In this document: positions 39,932 to 47,627 of the stretch, piece by piece
Layout of the letters: every line of letters starts with the position of its first letter
How positions within the stretch are numbered: position 1 is the stretch's first letter
Assembly (NCBI GenBank): GCA_018268375.1
Contig: JAFDWS010000003.1
Location: 62,001 to 126,000 of the forward strand
From: Armatimonadota bacterium
GTDB taxonomy: Bacteria > Armatimonadota > Fimbriimonadia > Fimbriimonadales > Fimbriimonadaceae
Direction: 5' to 3'
DNA length: 64,000 nt
Notes under the pieces: generated by a model
What the model was told of the DNA's origin: nothing
What the model saw: the letters and a program-made list of their open reading frames with translations, nothing else
Databases searched by the model: none
Made by a program: the position numbers and the translations under genes

Positions 39932-41044
39932 CTACAGGGCCGCTTTCAGTGCTTCGACCACACGCTCCTGCGTGCCCCAATCGATCTTGGGCCAAATCGG
40001 CAGAGACAAGACTTCGCTCGCGACTTGCTCGCTGACGGGCATGCTTACGACCATGTCCTTGTAGACGGGAAGCTTGTGAAGCGGCTTCTCGTAATAGACC
40101 ATGGTGCCGATTCCTTGCTCATCGAGCTTTCGCTGCACTCCGTCCCGGCGACCGTTGGTGATGCGGACTGTGTACTGGTGATAGACGTGAGTGCCATAAG
40201 GAACCTCGCTCGGTGTGACCAATCCTTCGATCCCTTGGAGAGCTTGCGTGTACCGTCGACCAGCGGTGCGGCGCCCTTCGTTCCACGAGTCGATGTGAGG
40301 AAGCTTGCATCGAAGAATAGCGGCCTGGAGGGCGTCCAATCGCGAATTCACGCCGACCATCTCATTGTTGTATTTCTTGCGGGCGCCGTGAACGCGCAAG
40401 ACCCTGACAATGTCAGCGGCAGCATCATCGTCGGTGACGAAGAGCCCACCGTCCCCGAAGGCACCGAGGTTCTTGGTTGGGAAGAAGCTGAACGCTCCAG
40501 CATGTCCGATGGCTCCAGCCTTCTTGCCCTTGTAATCGGAACCGAAGGCCTGTGCCACGTCCTCCAGCACCCAAAGCCCTCGCCGCTGGGCCAACTCCAT
40601 GAGAGGATCCATGTCCACAGGCTGGCCGAACAGGTGGACGGGGATGATGCCCTTTGTCTTCGGCGTGATCGCGGCCTCGATGTCCTCGATTCGAAAGTTG
40701 AACGTGTCAGGGTCGATGTCCACGAACACGGGAGTCGCGTGAAAATGACTGACGCATTCGGAGGTGGCGAAGAACGTGAATGGCGTCGTGATGACCTCGT
40801 CCCCGGGCTTGAGACCGAGCGCGTAGACACCGAGGATGAGCGCGTCGGTGCCGCTGTTGACCCCTACTGCGTGCTTGACTCCGAGATAGGAAGCGACCTC
40901 TTGTTCGAACGAAGTGACGTTCGGCCCCATGATGAACTGCCCAGTCTTGAACACGTCCTCGACGGCATTCATGAGTTCGGGCCAAATCGACTCGGTCTCA
41001 GGGCGGGTGTCAAGGATCGGGATCTTGGTCAGCGTCGCGCTCAT
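39932..41044 (-). CDS. wbpE: Keto-sugar aminotransferase, WbpE/WlbC type
   Basis: 370 aa PLP enzyme of the DegT/DnrJ/EryC1 family. In the Wbp pathway WbpE aminates C3 of the keto-uronate made by WbpB, using glutamate. Start at 41044: MSATLTKIPILDTRPETES. Core motifs: GVKHAVGVNSGTDALILGV, GDEVITTPFTFFATSECVS, IIPVHLFGQPVDM, VLEDVAQAFGSDYKGKKAG, PLP lysine Lys191 in FSFFPTKNLGAFGDGG, and VNSRLDALQAAIL. The SFFPTKNLG context is as in WbpE/WlbC. A TAAACT box lies 7 nt before the ATG. It heads the leftward wbpE-toroid-wzx-receiver unit. Confidence 0.85.
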   Translation of the reverse strand: MSATLTKIPILDTRPETESIWPELMNAVEDVFKTGQFIMGPNVTSFEQEVASYLGVKHAVGVNSGTDALILGVYALGLKPGDEVITTPFTFFATSECVSHFHATPVFVDIDPDTFNFRIEDIEAAITPKTKGIIPVHLFGQPVDMDPLMELAQRRGLWVLEDVAQAFGSDYKGKKAGAIGHAGAFSFFPTKNLGAFGDGGLFVTDDDAAADIVRVLRVHGARKKYNNEMVGVNSRLDALQAAILRCKLPHIDSWNEGRRTAGRRYTQALQGIEGLVTPSEVPYGTHVYHQYTVRITNGRRDGVQRKLDEQGIGTMVYYEKPLHKLPVYKDMVVSMPVSEQVASEVLSLPIWPKIDWGTQERVVEALKAAL

Positions 41045-41051
41045 GGATCCC

Positions 41052-41057
41052 AGTTTA
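41052..41057 (-). promoter_or_regulatory. -10 box for the wbpE unit, probable leaderless start
   Basis: TAAACT on the minus strand, 7 nt before the ATG at 41044. Confidence 0.5.
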
Positions 41058-41068
41058 CTGGTCCAAGA

Positions 41069-41101
41069 CACAGCGGCCCCAGTCATGCTGGGGCCGCTGT
41101 G
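41069..41101 (-). terminator. Strong hairpin, probable terminator
   Basis: Perfect 14-bp stem CACAGCGGCCCCAG / CTGGGGCCGCTGTG with a 5-nt loop (TCATG). It lies between the DUF4382 gene stop (41119) and the wbpE promoter, so it probably ends the former's transcript. There is no T-run after it on either strand, so it may be protein-assisted or only an mRNA-stabilising hairpin. Confidence 0.65.
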
Positions 41102-41118
41102 CGATCAGCTCTGCGCTG

Positions 41119-42531
41119 TCAGTTGTCTTCGAGTTTCGCGCGTTTGGCGATGAGGACGTCGCCTTCGAACGATCCTCGCACCTCGGCGAACCCTGCCGTG
41201 CCTAATTGGTTGAAGAAGGCAGTCTTGTCAAGAGGTTGGTTATGCTTGTCCTTGAAGGTCGTTTGGCCGTTCGTGGAGATTCGCACGATCCGGCCGATGG
41301 ATCCAGCAAAGCCTTCCCATTTTGTCAATGAGATGGCGAATGTGCCTGCTGCGGCGTCGATCTCGGAAGCAGCACCACTGCCTTCGATTTCATTGTGCCC
41401 GTCACCGACCTGTGACCCGTCATCGTCGTCCATCTTGATGCGGACGGCAGTGAGAGTGTTGCTTCCAGAATCGTAGGTTCCTTCAGCCTCGACCGTGTCC
41501 GTCATCGCGATCGTCGCGAAGAACTCGTCGGAGGTGACCAAGATCCCTCGATCGAGTCGGAAGCTCACGCTCGGCCCCATAACGACGTGCACTTTGCTCG
41601 CCACGGGAACGAACCCGTCAGCTTCGCGCACCGAGATGTCGAACGTTCGGTTAACGGCATTGAGGTTGGACACTTGACCGCGAACCATGTCTTCGCCGCT
41701 GACGTTCTCGTCACTCTGGATCATCACGGAGACCGCACTCATGAACCCGAGGTTCGCATCGAAAATGCCGCGCACGTGGACTCGCTCACCGTTCGCAAGG
41801 GCCGGGTTGGGTTCTGGTCCGTTGTTGAATATGACCGTGCCCTGGCTTGTCTTGACGTGGAACTGACGGCCGCCGCCGGTCACCAGGTTGAACTCTTGGT
41901 TGGGGGCCGTGCCCGCCAATCCAGCGATCACGCCTTCGTGATCGTCGCGCACGTGCCGGTTCTGGTCTCCCATCCCCTGGTCGTCGTGGAGCTTGATGAC
42001 CGGAACGATCTTGCCCCCCACTTCGGTCCAGTTGGCGAGGTCGAAGTCAAGCACTATTCTGTTCTCAGCGCCCGTGAACTGCTGAGGTTGCGGGAAAGTG
42101 AACGTGATGAGCGATTGGTTCGTGCCGGTGTCAAACTGGTCGGCGAACTGCTTGACGACACCTGTCTGAGCCCCGGCCGGGAAAACCATGACGTCCTTGG
42201 ACATCGTGATCGACGCGGAAGTGTAGGTGCCTGCGTTCAACGTCAGAACCGACATCATTTGGAACTTCGCCCCGACCCCGTCGCGAAGTGTCTTAAGGTC
42301 GATGACCCTCCCCGCGGGCTCGTCGAAGACCACTTGCGATCCGGTGGCCGTGTTCAGCGCGACCTTGTAGAGGGTCACCCAAACGTGGTCGTTGCCGTCC
42401 ATGCTGTCGGTGGCGTAAAGGGCGACGAAGCTACTGCCTGACGAGCCGCCAGACGAAGAGCCCCCGCACCCTGCTAGTGAAAGGATGGCCGCCAATATGA
42501 CGGCCACGAAAAGAGATGAAAAGCGCTTCAT
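41119..42531 (-). CDS. DUF4382 lipoprotein, 470 aa
   Basis: Exported lipoprotein: signal peptide with lipobox LSLAGC (Cys at about 22), then a Gly/Ser linker and the DUF4382 domain (FVALYATDSMDGNDHVWVTL, GRVIDLKTLRDGVGAKF, YTSASITMSKDV). The C-terminal 250 residues hold further beta-rich units with conserved Gly/Asp turns (VRGIFDANLGFMSAVSV, VEAEGTYDSGSNTLTAVRI, FAEVRGSFEGDVLIAKRAKL) like DUF5666-type repeats. The role is unknown; proteins of this type sit at the surface of environmental bacteria. Shine-Dalgarno AGGAG 7 nt before the ATG. Its shorter paralogue is the next gene upstream. Confidence 0.85.
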   Translation of the reverse strand: MKRFSSLFVAVILAAILSLAGCGGSSSGGSSGSSFVALYATDSMDGNDHVWVTLYKVALNTATGSQVVFDEPAGRVIDLKTLRDGVGAKFQMMSVLTLNAGTYTSASITMSKDVMVFPAGAQTGVVKQFADQFDTGTNQSLITFTFPQPQQFTGAENRIVLDFDLANWTEVGGKIVPVIKLHDDQGMGDQNRHVRDDHEGVIAGLAGTAPNQEFNLVTGGGRQFHVKTSQGTVIFNNGPEPNPALANGERVHVRGIFDANLGFMSAVSVMIQSDENVSGEDMVRGQVSNLNAVNRTFDISVREADGFVPVASKVHVVMGPSVSFRLDRGILVTSDEFFATIAMTDTVEAEGTYDSGSNTLTAVRIKMDDDDGSQVGDGHNEIEGSGAASEIDAAAGTFAISLTKWEGFAGSIGRIVRISTNGQTTFKDKHNQPLDKTAFFNQLGTAGFAEVRGSFEGDVLIAKRAKLEDN

Positions 42532-42584
42532 TCGAATCTCCTACTCAGGTTCTACGCCGAGGAGGTTGAACAGAGGACCGATCA

Positions 42585-42613
42585 GGCGCAACTTGCGCCG
42601 AATATTGGCGCAA
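42585..42613. repeat. Triple GGCGCAA element, alternative hairpins
   Basis: In the 114-nt gap between the two DUF4382 genes: GGCGCAA (42585-42591), TTGCGCC (42593-42599) and GGCGCAA (42607-42613). The middle arm can pair with either neighbour; the TTGCGCC-GAATATT-GGCGCAA hairpin with a 7-nt loop is the more stable-looking. It may act as a terminator or attenuator between the two genes. Confidence 0.5.
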
Positions 42614-42645
42614 GTCCACGCTCGGGTGTCGTGCCCAGAGCCGTG

Positions 42646-43482
42646 CTATTCGGCGTGGATCCCTATGGATGTGGCGCCCATGAATCCTTCGGGAGTCGTC
42701 GAGGTGAAGATGCCCTGAACGTCCACGAGTTCACCGTTGGCAAGATCTGGCCCAATGCCGCTGGGCGGCCCGGCGAAGAAGATGAAGGTGACGCTCGAGG
42801 TCTTCACGTGGAACTGGCCGCCCGCGAGCAGCGCGAGATCGAACTGCTGGTTCGGCTTAGTCCCCGTCAGGTTCGTCACGATCCCCCGGTAGGTGCTGGG
42901 AACCTGCCGACCCGAGTCGGCAAGGCCAGCCTCGTTGCCCAACGCAATGACAGGAGTGACCTTGCTACCGTTCTCCGTCCAGTGGGCGAGGTCGAAGTCG
43001 ACTGCGAGATCCTTGTCGGCAAGCCCGAACGGCATCGGCCGCTGGAACTGCACGGTCACGACCGACTTCCCAGCAAGGTCGAAGGAGTCGCCGAACTGCT
43101 TGTCAACGCCCGACTGGCTCCCTTTTGCAAACACCGTCAAGTTCTTGTCGAGCTTCACCGACATCGAACTGAACGGCCCGCCTGCGACATTGGCCTGGCC
43201 AAGGAACTGGAACTTCGCTCCCTGCGCGTCTCTCAACGTCGTGAGGTCGATGGCTTGCCCGCTAGGATCGGAAAACAGGGTTTGCGACCCACCGGCTCCG
43301 TGCAGGTCAACTCCGTAGATCTTGACCCAGACATGGCTGTAAGAGCCCATGCTGTCTGTGGCATAGAGGGCGACCGGGCCACTCTGAACCCCGCTTCCCA
43401 TGTCGGAGGAGCCTCCGCCGCATCCAATCAGAAACGCCAGGGCGAGGCAGACGAAACTCAAGAGCAGGACAAGCTTTTTCAT
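42646..43482 (-). CDS. DUF4382 lipoprotein, 278 aa
   Basis: Paralogue of the 470-aa lipoprotein. Lipobox in LALAFLIGC, then a short Gly/Ser linker and the same domain: PVALYATDSMGSYSHVWVKI, GQAIDLTTLRDAQGAKF, SSMSVKLDKNLTVF, LAVDFDLAHWTENGSKV. It has a single C-terminal beta unit (QFHVKTSSVTFIF, VDVQGIFTSTTPEGFMG) where the paralogue has several. The two probably arose by tandem duplication and later growth or loss of C-terminal repeats. GGAG site 7 nt before the ATG. The function is unknown. Confidence 0.85.
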   Translation of the reverse strand: MKKLVLLLSFVCLALAFLIGCGGGSSDMGSGVQSGPVALYATDSMGSYSHVWVKIYGVDLHGAGGSQTLFSDPSGQAIDLTTLRDAQGAKFQFLGQANVAGGPFSSMSVKLDKNLTVFAKGSQSGVDKQFGDSFDLAGKSVVTVQFQRPMPFGLADKDLAVDFDLAHWTENGSKVTPVIALGNEAGLADSGRQVPSTYRGIVTNLTGTKPNQQFDLALLAGGQFHVKTSSVTFIFFAGPPSGIGPDLANGELVDVQGIFTSTTPEGFMGATSIGIHAE

Positions 43483-43555
43483 GGGTTGCTCCGTATGGTA
43501 GCCCTTAAGTTATCACGAAACCGCCCGGCTTTCCCCTGATTTCGGACGGCCACTG

Positions 43556-44002
43556 TCAAATCCCAGCAAGTTGTGCGAGGTGATAGACGTCGTGGCAAAC
43601 GAGCATGTTGGCGAGGTCATAGACCGACATGACTCCTCTTTCGGGATGGTGCGCCGACTTCGACCAGTCCCCGTCTGAGATCCCCTTCAGCCACGCAATG
43701 GTAGCGGTCCGGTGAGCCTGGAACGCTTTCGCGTTCTGCGCGGCATCCTGACCGGCGTAGTCGTTCTCGATGGCCATCTGGCCCTCGTCGAACGGGACGA
43801 TCTCCGAGCCAGGCGACTCGACGCATTGGCGCATTCTTGCGAGAAGAATGGGCTCCCAGTCGGCCAGGTGGGCAACGACTTCCCTGGGGCTGAACCGCCC
43901 GGGGTGGGTTGCCTCGTCCCAATTGGCCGGGTCGACTCTTGCCATCGCCGATGCCATGAGTCCGGGCGTCATTTCTAGCGCGGGGAACAAATAGGGGTTC
44001 AC
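43556..44002 (-). CDS. DinB-family metal-binding four-helix protein
   Basis: 148 aa. DinB/YfiT-like fold, typically a Ni/Zn-binding thiol-dependent S-transferase or a stress protein of unknown role. The three metal-ligand His are visible: His45 in REVVAHLADWE, and His137 and His141 in CHDVYHLAQLAG. The length is normal. GTG start; a weak GAGAAT box lies 6 nt upstream (44009-44014). It stands alone and is divergent from the sialate O-acetylesterase gene. Confidence 0.88.
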   Translation of the reverse strand: MNPYLFPALEMTPGLMASAMARVDPANWDEATHPGRFSPREVVAHLADWEPILLARMRQCVESPGSEIVPFDEGQMAIENDYAGQDAAQNAKAFQAHRTATIAWLKGISDGDWSKSAHHPERGVMSVYDLANMLVCHDVYHLAQLAGI

Positions 44003-44043
44003 TCAACTATTCTCGCGCAACCAAGCGGGTAAACCATGGGCAT

Positions 44044-45927
44044 ATGACGACCCTTGTGCTCGCCGCTTTGCTCGCAAGCCCGCCCGCCCTCAAACTGCCG
44101 GCCCTGTTCACCGACCACATGGTGCTTCAGCGCGAGTCTGAAGTCAATGTGTGGGGCTGGGGCGAGCCAGGATCGCCTGTGACGGTCAAGCCGAGTTGGG
44201 GGCAGCCGGTCGCTACTAAGGTTCAGCCCGACGGGTCTTGGAGAGCAAGCATCCACACGATTGGTGCGGGCGGACCGTACACCGTCACGGTCACCTCGGG
44301 CGCCAGTTTGACCTTGAGGGACGTGATGCTCGGCGAAGTTTGGGTGTGCTCGGGCCAGTCGAACATGGAGTGGCCGATGAGCGCCACTGACCATGCGAAG
44401 GAGGACATTGACTCTTCGGCCAACAACAAGATCCGCCTCTTCATGGTCGCCAACAAGATGTCGCCCAAGCTCGAAGCCGACTGCGAAGGCTCATGGCAAG
44501 TGTGCTCGCCGCAATCAGTTCCGAACTTTTCCGCCGTCGCCTATTTCTTCGCCAAGGAACTCACGGGGCGGCTCAGGGTGCCGATCGGCGTGATCGACAC
44601 CACCTGGGGTGGCACCGAAGCAGAGCTCTGGACAAGCGAGAAAGGTTTGCTCGACCTGCCCGATTTCGCTGCCCGCATCAAGGGCCAGGCGCAGGCAGAA
44701 GCCGACTACAAGAAACAACTGGCGGCCTGGAGCCAAGCCTCGCGGAGCAAGGATCCTGGATGGGGGAAGTGGCAAGCCCGCGATTTGAACGACAGCGATT
44801 GGACGCCCATGTCGCCATTGGTTCCCTGGAGCCAAACCGAGCTCAAGAACTGGGACGGTGCGGTGTGGTTCCGGGGCACGGTCAACCTCGATGAGCCTGA
44901 CCTCATCTCCAAGAGCAAGCTTGACCTTCAGGAAATCGACGACAACGACGAGACTTGGTACAACGGAGTCCTCGTCGGCGAGACTGACGGCGTCAATGTC
45001 CACCGGGTCTACGACATTCCCGACTCCGCATTGAGGCCGGGCAGGAACGTTGTCACCGTCCGCGTCATGGACACGGGCGGGGAGGGAGGATGGCACGAGC
45101 AACCAGTCCAGGTGCCGCCGGGCTTCGCTGCATTGCCGATCAAGGATTGGAAATACAAGAAAGGGGTCGAACTCAAGGATCTACCTCCGGTGCCGCGCAA
45201 CAACAACGGCCAACACTCCCTCTTGTTCAACGCCATGATCAACCCCTTGGTCAAGTACCGCATTCGGGGGGCGATCTGGTACCAGGGCGAGGCCAACGTG
45301 GGCCGTGCCGCCCAATATTCGAGGCTGTTCCCCGGGATGATCAAAGACTGGCGCAAGAGCTGGGGAATCGGAGACTTCCCCTTCTACTTCGTCCAGATAG
45401 CTCCTTTCAACTACGGGACAGATGCGGCCGCCGAGCTTCGCGAGGCACAGTTCAAGACCCTGTCCCTAAAGAACACGGCCATGGTCGTGACAACCGACGT
45501 GACAGAGAACGTCGCCGACATTCATCCTCGGGACAAACGCTCGGTCGGTCGAAGGCTTGCCTTGTGCGCCCGCGCTAACGCCTATGACGAACGGACGCTC
45601 GTCTTCAGTGGCCCTCTTTACAAGGGAATGAAGATCGAGGGAGGGAAAATTCGGGTGATGTTCGAGAACGCGGTCGGGCTTCAAAGCGTCGGCGGCGCAC
45701 TGCGAGAGTTCCAGATCGCCGGCGACGACCGGAAGTTCGTGACGGCAAAGGCTGAGGTCTCCGGGCAAAACGTCTTGGTCTGGGCCGATGGCGTGGCAAA
45801 ACCGGTCGCCGTGCGCATGGGGTGGTCGAGTTCGCCATTGCCCAATCTTGCGAACGGAGCGGGATTGCCGGCCTCGCCGTTCCGCACTGACAGTTGGCCC
45901 GGTTTGACCGACAACGTGCGATGGTGA
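44044..45927 (+). CDS. Sialate O-acetylesterase-type esterase
   Basis: 627 aa exported SGNH esterase of the sialate O-acetylesterase family, removing O-acetyl groups from sialic acid or from other glycans. Short signal-like N-terminus (TTLVLAALLASPPA), then LPALFTDHMVLQRESEVNVWG typical of the family. Catalytic Ser106 in VCSGQSNMEWPM, the second block AIWYQGEANVGRA, and the Asp-x-x-His motif in DIHPRDKRSVGRRLALCAR. A beta-sandwich insertion (about 225-350, with GVLVETDGVNVHRVYDIP-like strands) sits between the two halves as usual. No sialic acid pathway is nearby; plant or bacterial polysaccharide is equally likely as substrate. Confidence 0.9.
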   Translation: MTTLVLAALLASPPALKLPALFTDHMVLQRESEVNVWGWGEPGSPVTVKPSWGQPVATKVQPDGSWRASIHTIGAGGPYTVTVTSGASLTLRDVMLGEVWVCSGQSNMEWPMSATDHAKEDIDSSANNKIRLFMVANKMSPKLEADCEGSWQVCSPQSVPNFSAVAYFFAKELTGRLRVPIGVIDTTWGGTEAELWTSEKGLLDLPDFAARIKGQAQAEADYKKQLAAWSQASRSKDPGWGKWQARDLNDSDWTPMSPLVPWSQTELKNWDGAVWFRGTVNLDEPDLISKSKLDLQEIDDNDETWYNGVLVGETDGVNVHRVYDIPDSALRPGRNVVTVRVMDTGGEGGWHEQPVQVPPGFAALPIKDWKYKKGVELKDLPPVPRNNNGQHSLLFNAMINPLVKYRIRGAIWYQGEANVGRAAQYSRLFPGMIKDWRKSWGIGDFPFYFVQIAPFNYGTDAAAELREAQFKTLSLKNTAMVVTTDVTENVADIHPRDKRSVGRRLALCARANAYDERTLVFSGPLYKGMKIEGGKIRVMFENAVGLQSVGGALREFQIAGDDRKFVTAKAEVSGQNVLVWADGVAKPVAVRMGWSSSPLPNLANGAGLPASPFRTDSWPGLTDNVRW

Positions 45928-46003
45928 TAGCCTCCGAAACCTAAAGTCGATTGCAAACTTTCGGCCCTGAGCACCCCAGTAATTGCACCGATAACAGACT
46001 GGG

Positions 46004-46732
46004 ATGCAAAGAGGTGTTTACGCAGCGGCCACCGCCATGGCGACCGCCCAAGAGTGGATGGACGTCGTGGCCAACAACTTGGCCAACGCTTCTACGACAG
46101 GGTTCAAGCGCGACGGCGTCGCCTTTAACGACGGCCTCCTGCGTTCCATGTCTGCCGATGGCGGCAACGGCAACCCGATAGGCACGCTCGGCGCCGGAAG
46201 TGTCATCAAAGAGTTCTTCTCTGATTTCACGCCTGGCGCCATGATCGCGACCGGCAACGCGCTCGACCTGGCCATCAAGGCCCCGAACGCAGCCTTCGCC
46301 GTGCAGACGCCCGACGGAGTCCGATACACCCGCGACGGTTCGTTCCAGATCAACGCTCAGCGCCAACTGGTCGACAAGATGGGGCAGCCCGTCCTCAACC
46401 GTGAACTGCAGCCCATTACGATCCCGAACTCGGGAGTGCTCCAATTCGACGACACCGGCAACCTCTCGCTCGCAGGCAAGAAGGTCGACCGCGTCGCAGT
46501 CTTCTCCGGAACGTTCCGCAAGGAGCAGCACAACCAATTCACGGGCTCCAACACCGAGCTTATCGACGACCCTGTCCTTGAGACGGCTTCGCTCGAATCC
46601 TCCAATGTCAACGCGGTCGAAGAGATGATCGCGATGATTCGACTCAACCGCGCTTTCGAGCTGGCTCAGAAGACAGTTCAGAACCAGGACGAAAGCAACG
46701 ACCGCCTGATCAGCAGCCTCCAAGGCCGATAA
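46004..46732 (+). CDS. flgF: Flagellar rod protein FlgF/FlgG family, FlgF position
   Basis: 242 aa axial rod protein. N-terminal helix MQRGVYAAATAMATAQEWMDVVANNLANASTTGFK (rod-protein signature ANNLANAxTTGFK), a central domain with ALDLAIKAPNAAFAVQTPDG and YTRDGSFQINAQRQLVDKMG, and the C-terminal ETASLESSNVNAVEEMIAMI helix. FlgF is preferred over FlgG because the next gene is the clearer FlgG. First gene of the flagellar operon. The upstream gap carries CCGATAA, a fragment resembling a sigma-28 -10, but no matching -35 was found. Confidence 0.88.
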   Translation: MQRGVYAAATAMATAQEWMDVVANNLANASTTGFKRDGVAFNDGLLRSMSADGGNGNPIGTLGAGSVIKEFFSDFTPGAMIATGNALDLAIKAPNAAFAVQTPDGVRYTRDGSFQINAQRQLVDKMGQPVLNRELQPITIPNSGVLQFDDTGNLSLAGKKVDRVAVFSGTFRKEQHNQFTGSNTELIDDPVLETASLESSNVNAVEEMIAMIRLNRAFELAQKTVQNQDESNDRLISSLQGR

Positions 46733-46835
46733 CACCGCTGGACCCTGACACGAAGTCGGGGAAGCGCGCGCTGCCGCCGAACGCGGGAGCGAGAAGGTCA
46801 CGGAAGGCTACGACGCAAATGCAGAGTTAGCCAAC

Positions 46836-47624
46836 ATGATGCGAGCATTGTCAACCGCGGGCACCGGAATGGTCGCCCAACAAATGAACTTGGACGTCAT
46901 CGCCAACAACCTGGCGAACGTCAACACCAACGCCTTCAAGGTGCAGCGTGCCGAGTTCCAAGATCTGATGTACCAGACATACCGCGCTTCGGGCGCAGCG
47001 AACGGGGGCGAGGCAACCCTGCCTTCTGCGGCTCAAATCGGTTTGGGCTCCCGCTTCGCCTCGAGCACGACCAGCTTCACCTACGGGACGATTCAGGCAA
47101 CGGGCAACCCTTACGATGTCGCGATCAGTGGCGACGGTTTCTTCCAAGTTGAGCTGCCCGACGGCACCACGGCTTACACCCGTGACGGCGCGTTCAAAAC
47201 GGACGCCAACGGTTTGCTCGTGACCAGCGACGGTTATGCCGTAACGCCCCAAATCACAGTGCCCACCGGCGCCACAGCGATCACGATCGCTCCGAACGGC
47301 ACGGTCACGGCTGTCCTTGCAGGAACGAACGACCCGGCTCAAGTCGGAACGATCAACCTGGCCATCTTTCCGAATCCTGCGGGCCTGACCAGGATCGGAC
47401 AAAACTTGTTCCGCTCTGGCGGCGGATCGGGTGATCCGGTGACCGCAGTGCCCGGCGAACAAGGTGCAGGCACTTTGCAGCAGCGCTTTATCGAAGGGTC
47501 GAACGTGCAGGTCGTCGAGGAGATGGTCCGCATGATCTCCGCCCAGCGCGCCTACGAAATCAACTCGAAAGCCATTCAGACCGCGGACGAGATGCTTGGC
47601 ATTCTCAACAGCCTCAAGAGGTAA
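46836..47624 (+). CDS. flgG: Flagellar distal rod protein FlgG
   Basis: 262 aa, the usual FlgG length. MMRALSTAGTGMVAQQMNLDVIANNLANVNTNAFK at the N-terminus; NPYDVAISGDGFFQVELPDGTTAYTRDGAFKTDANG in the middle; and the C-terminal IEGSNVQVVEEMVRMISAQRAYEINSKAIQTAD, which is diagnostic for FlgG. It forms the distal rod that passes through the P- and L-rings encoded just downstream. Preceded by a 103-nt gap that holds no gene. Confidence 0.95.
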   Translation: MMRALSTAGTGMVAQQMNLDVIANNLANVNTNAFKVQRAEFQDLMYQTYRASGAANGGEATLPSAAQIGLGSRFASSTTSFTYGTIQATGNPYDVAISGDGFFQVELPDGTTAYTRDGAFKTDANGLLVTSDGYAVTPQITVPTGATAITIAPNGTVTAVLAGTNDPAQVGTINLAIFPNPAGLTRIGQNLFRSGGGSGDPVTAVPGEQGAGTLQQRFIEGSNVQVVEEMVRMISAQRAYEINSKAIQTADEMLGILNSLKR

Positions 47625-47627
47625 CAC

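Noticed and set aside
40025..41476. 483-codon plus-strand frame across wbpE and the DUF4382 gene
   Set aside because: Antisense to two recognised proteins and crosses the strong hairpin at 41069; shadow frame.
45940..46003. Sigma-28 promoter before flgF (TAAA and CCGATAA)
   Set aside because: The two halves are about 45 nt apart instead of 15, so they cannot form one promoter.
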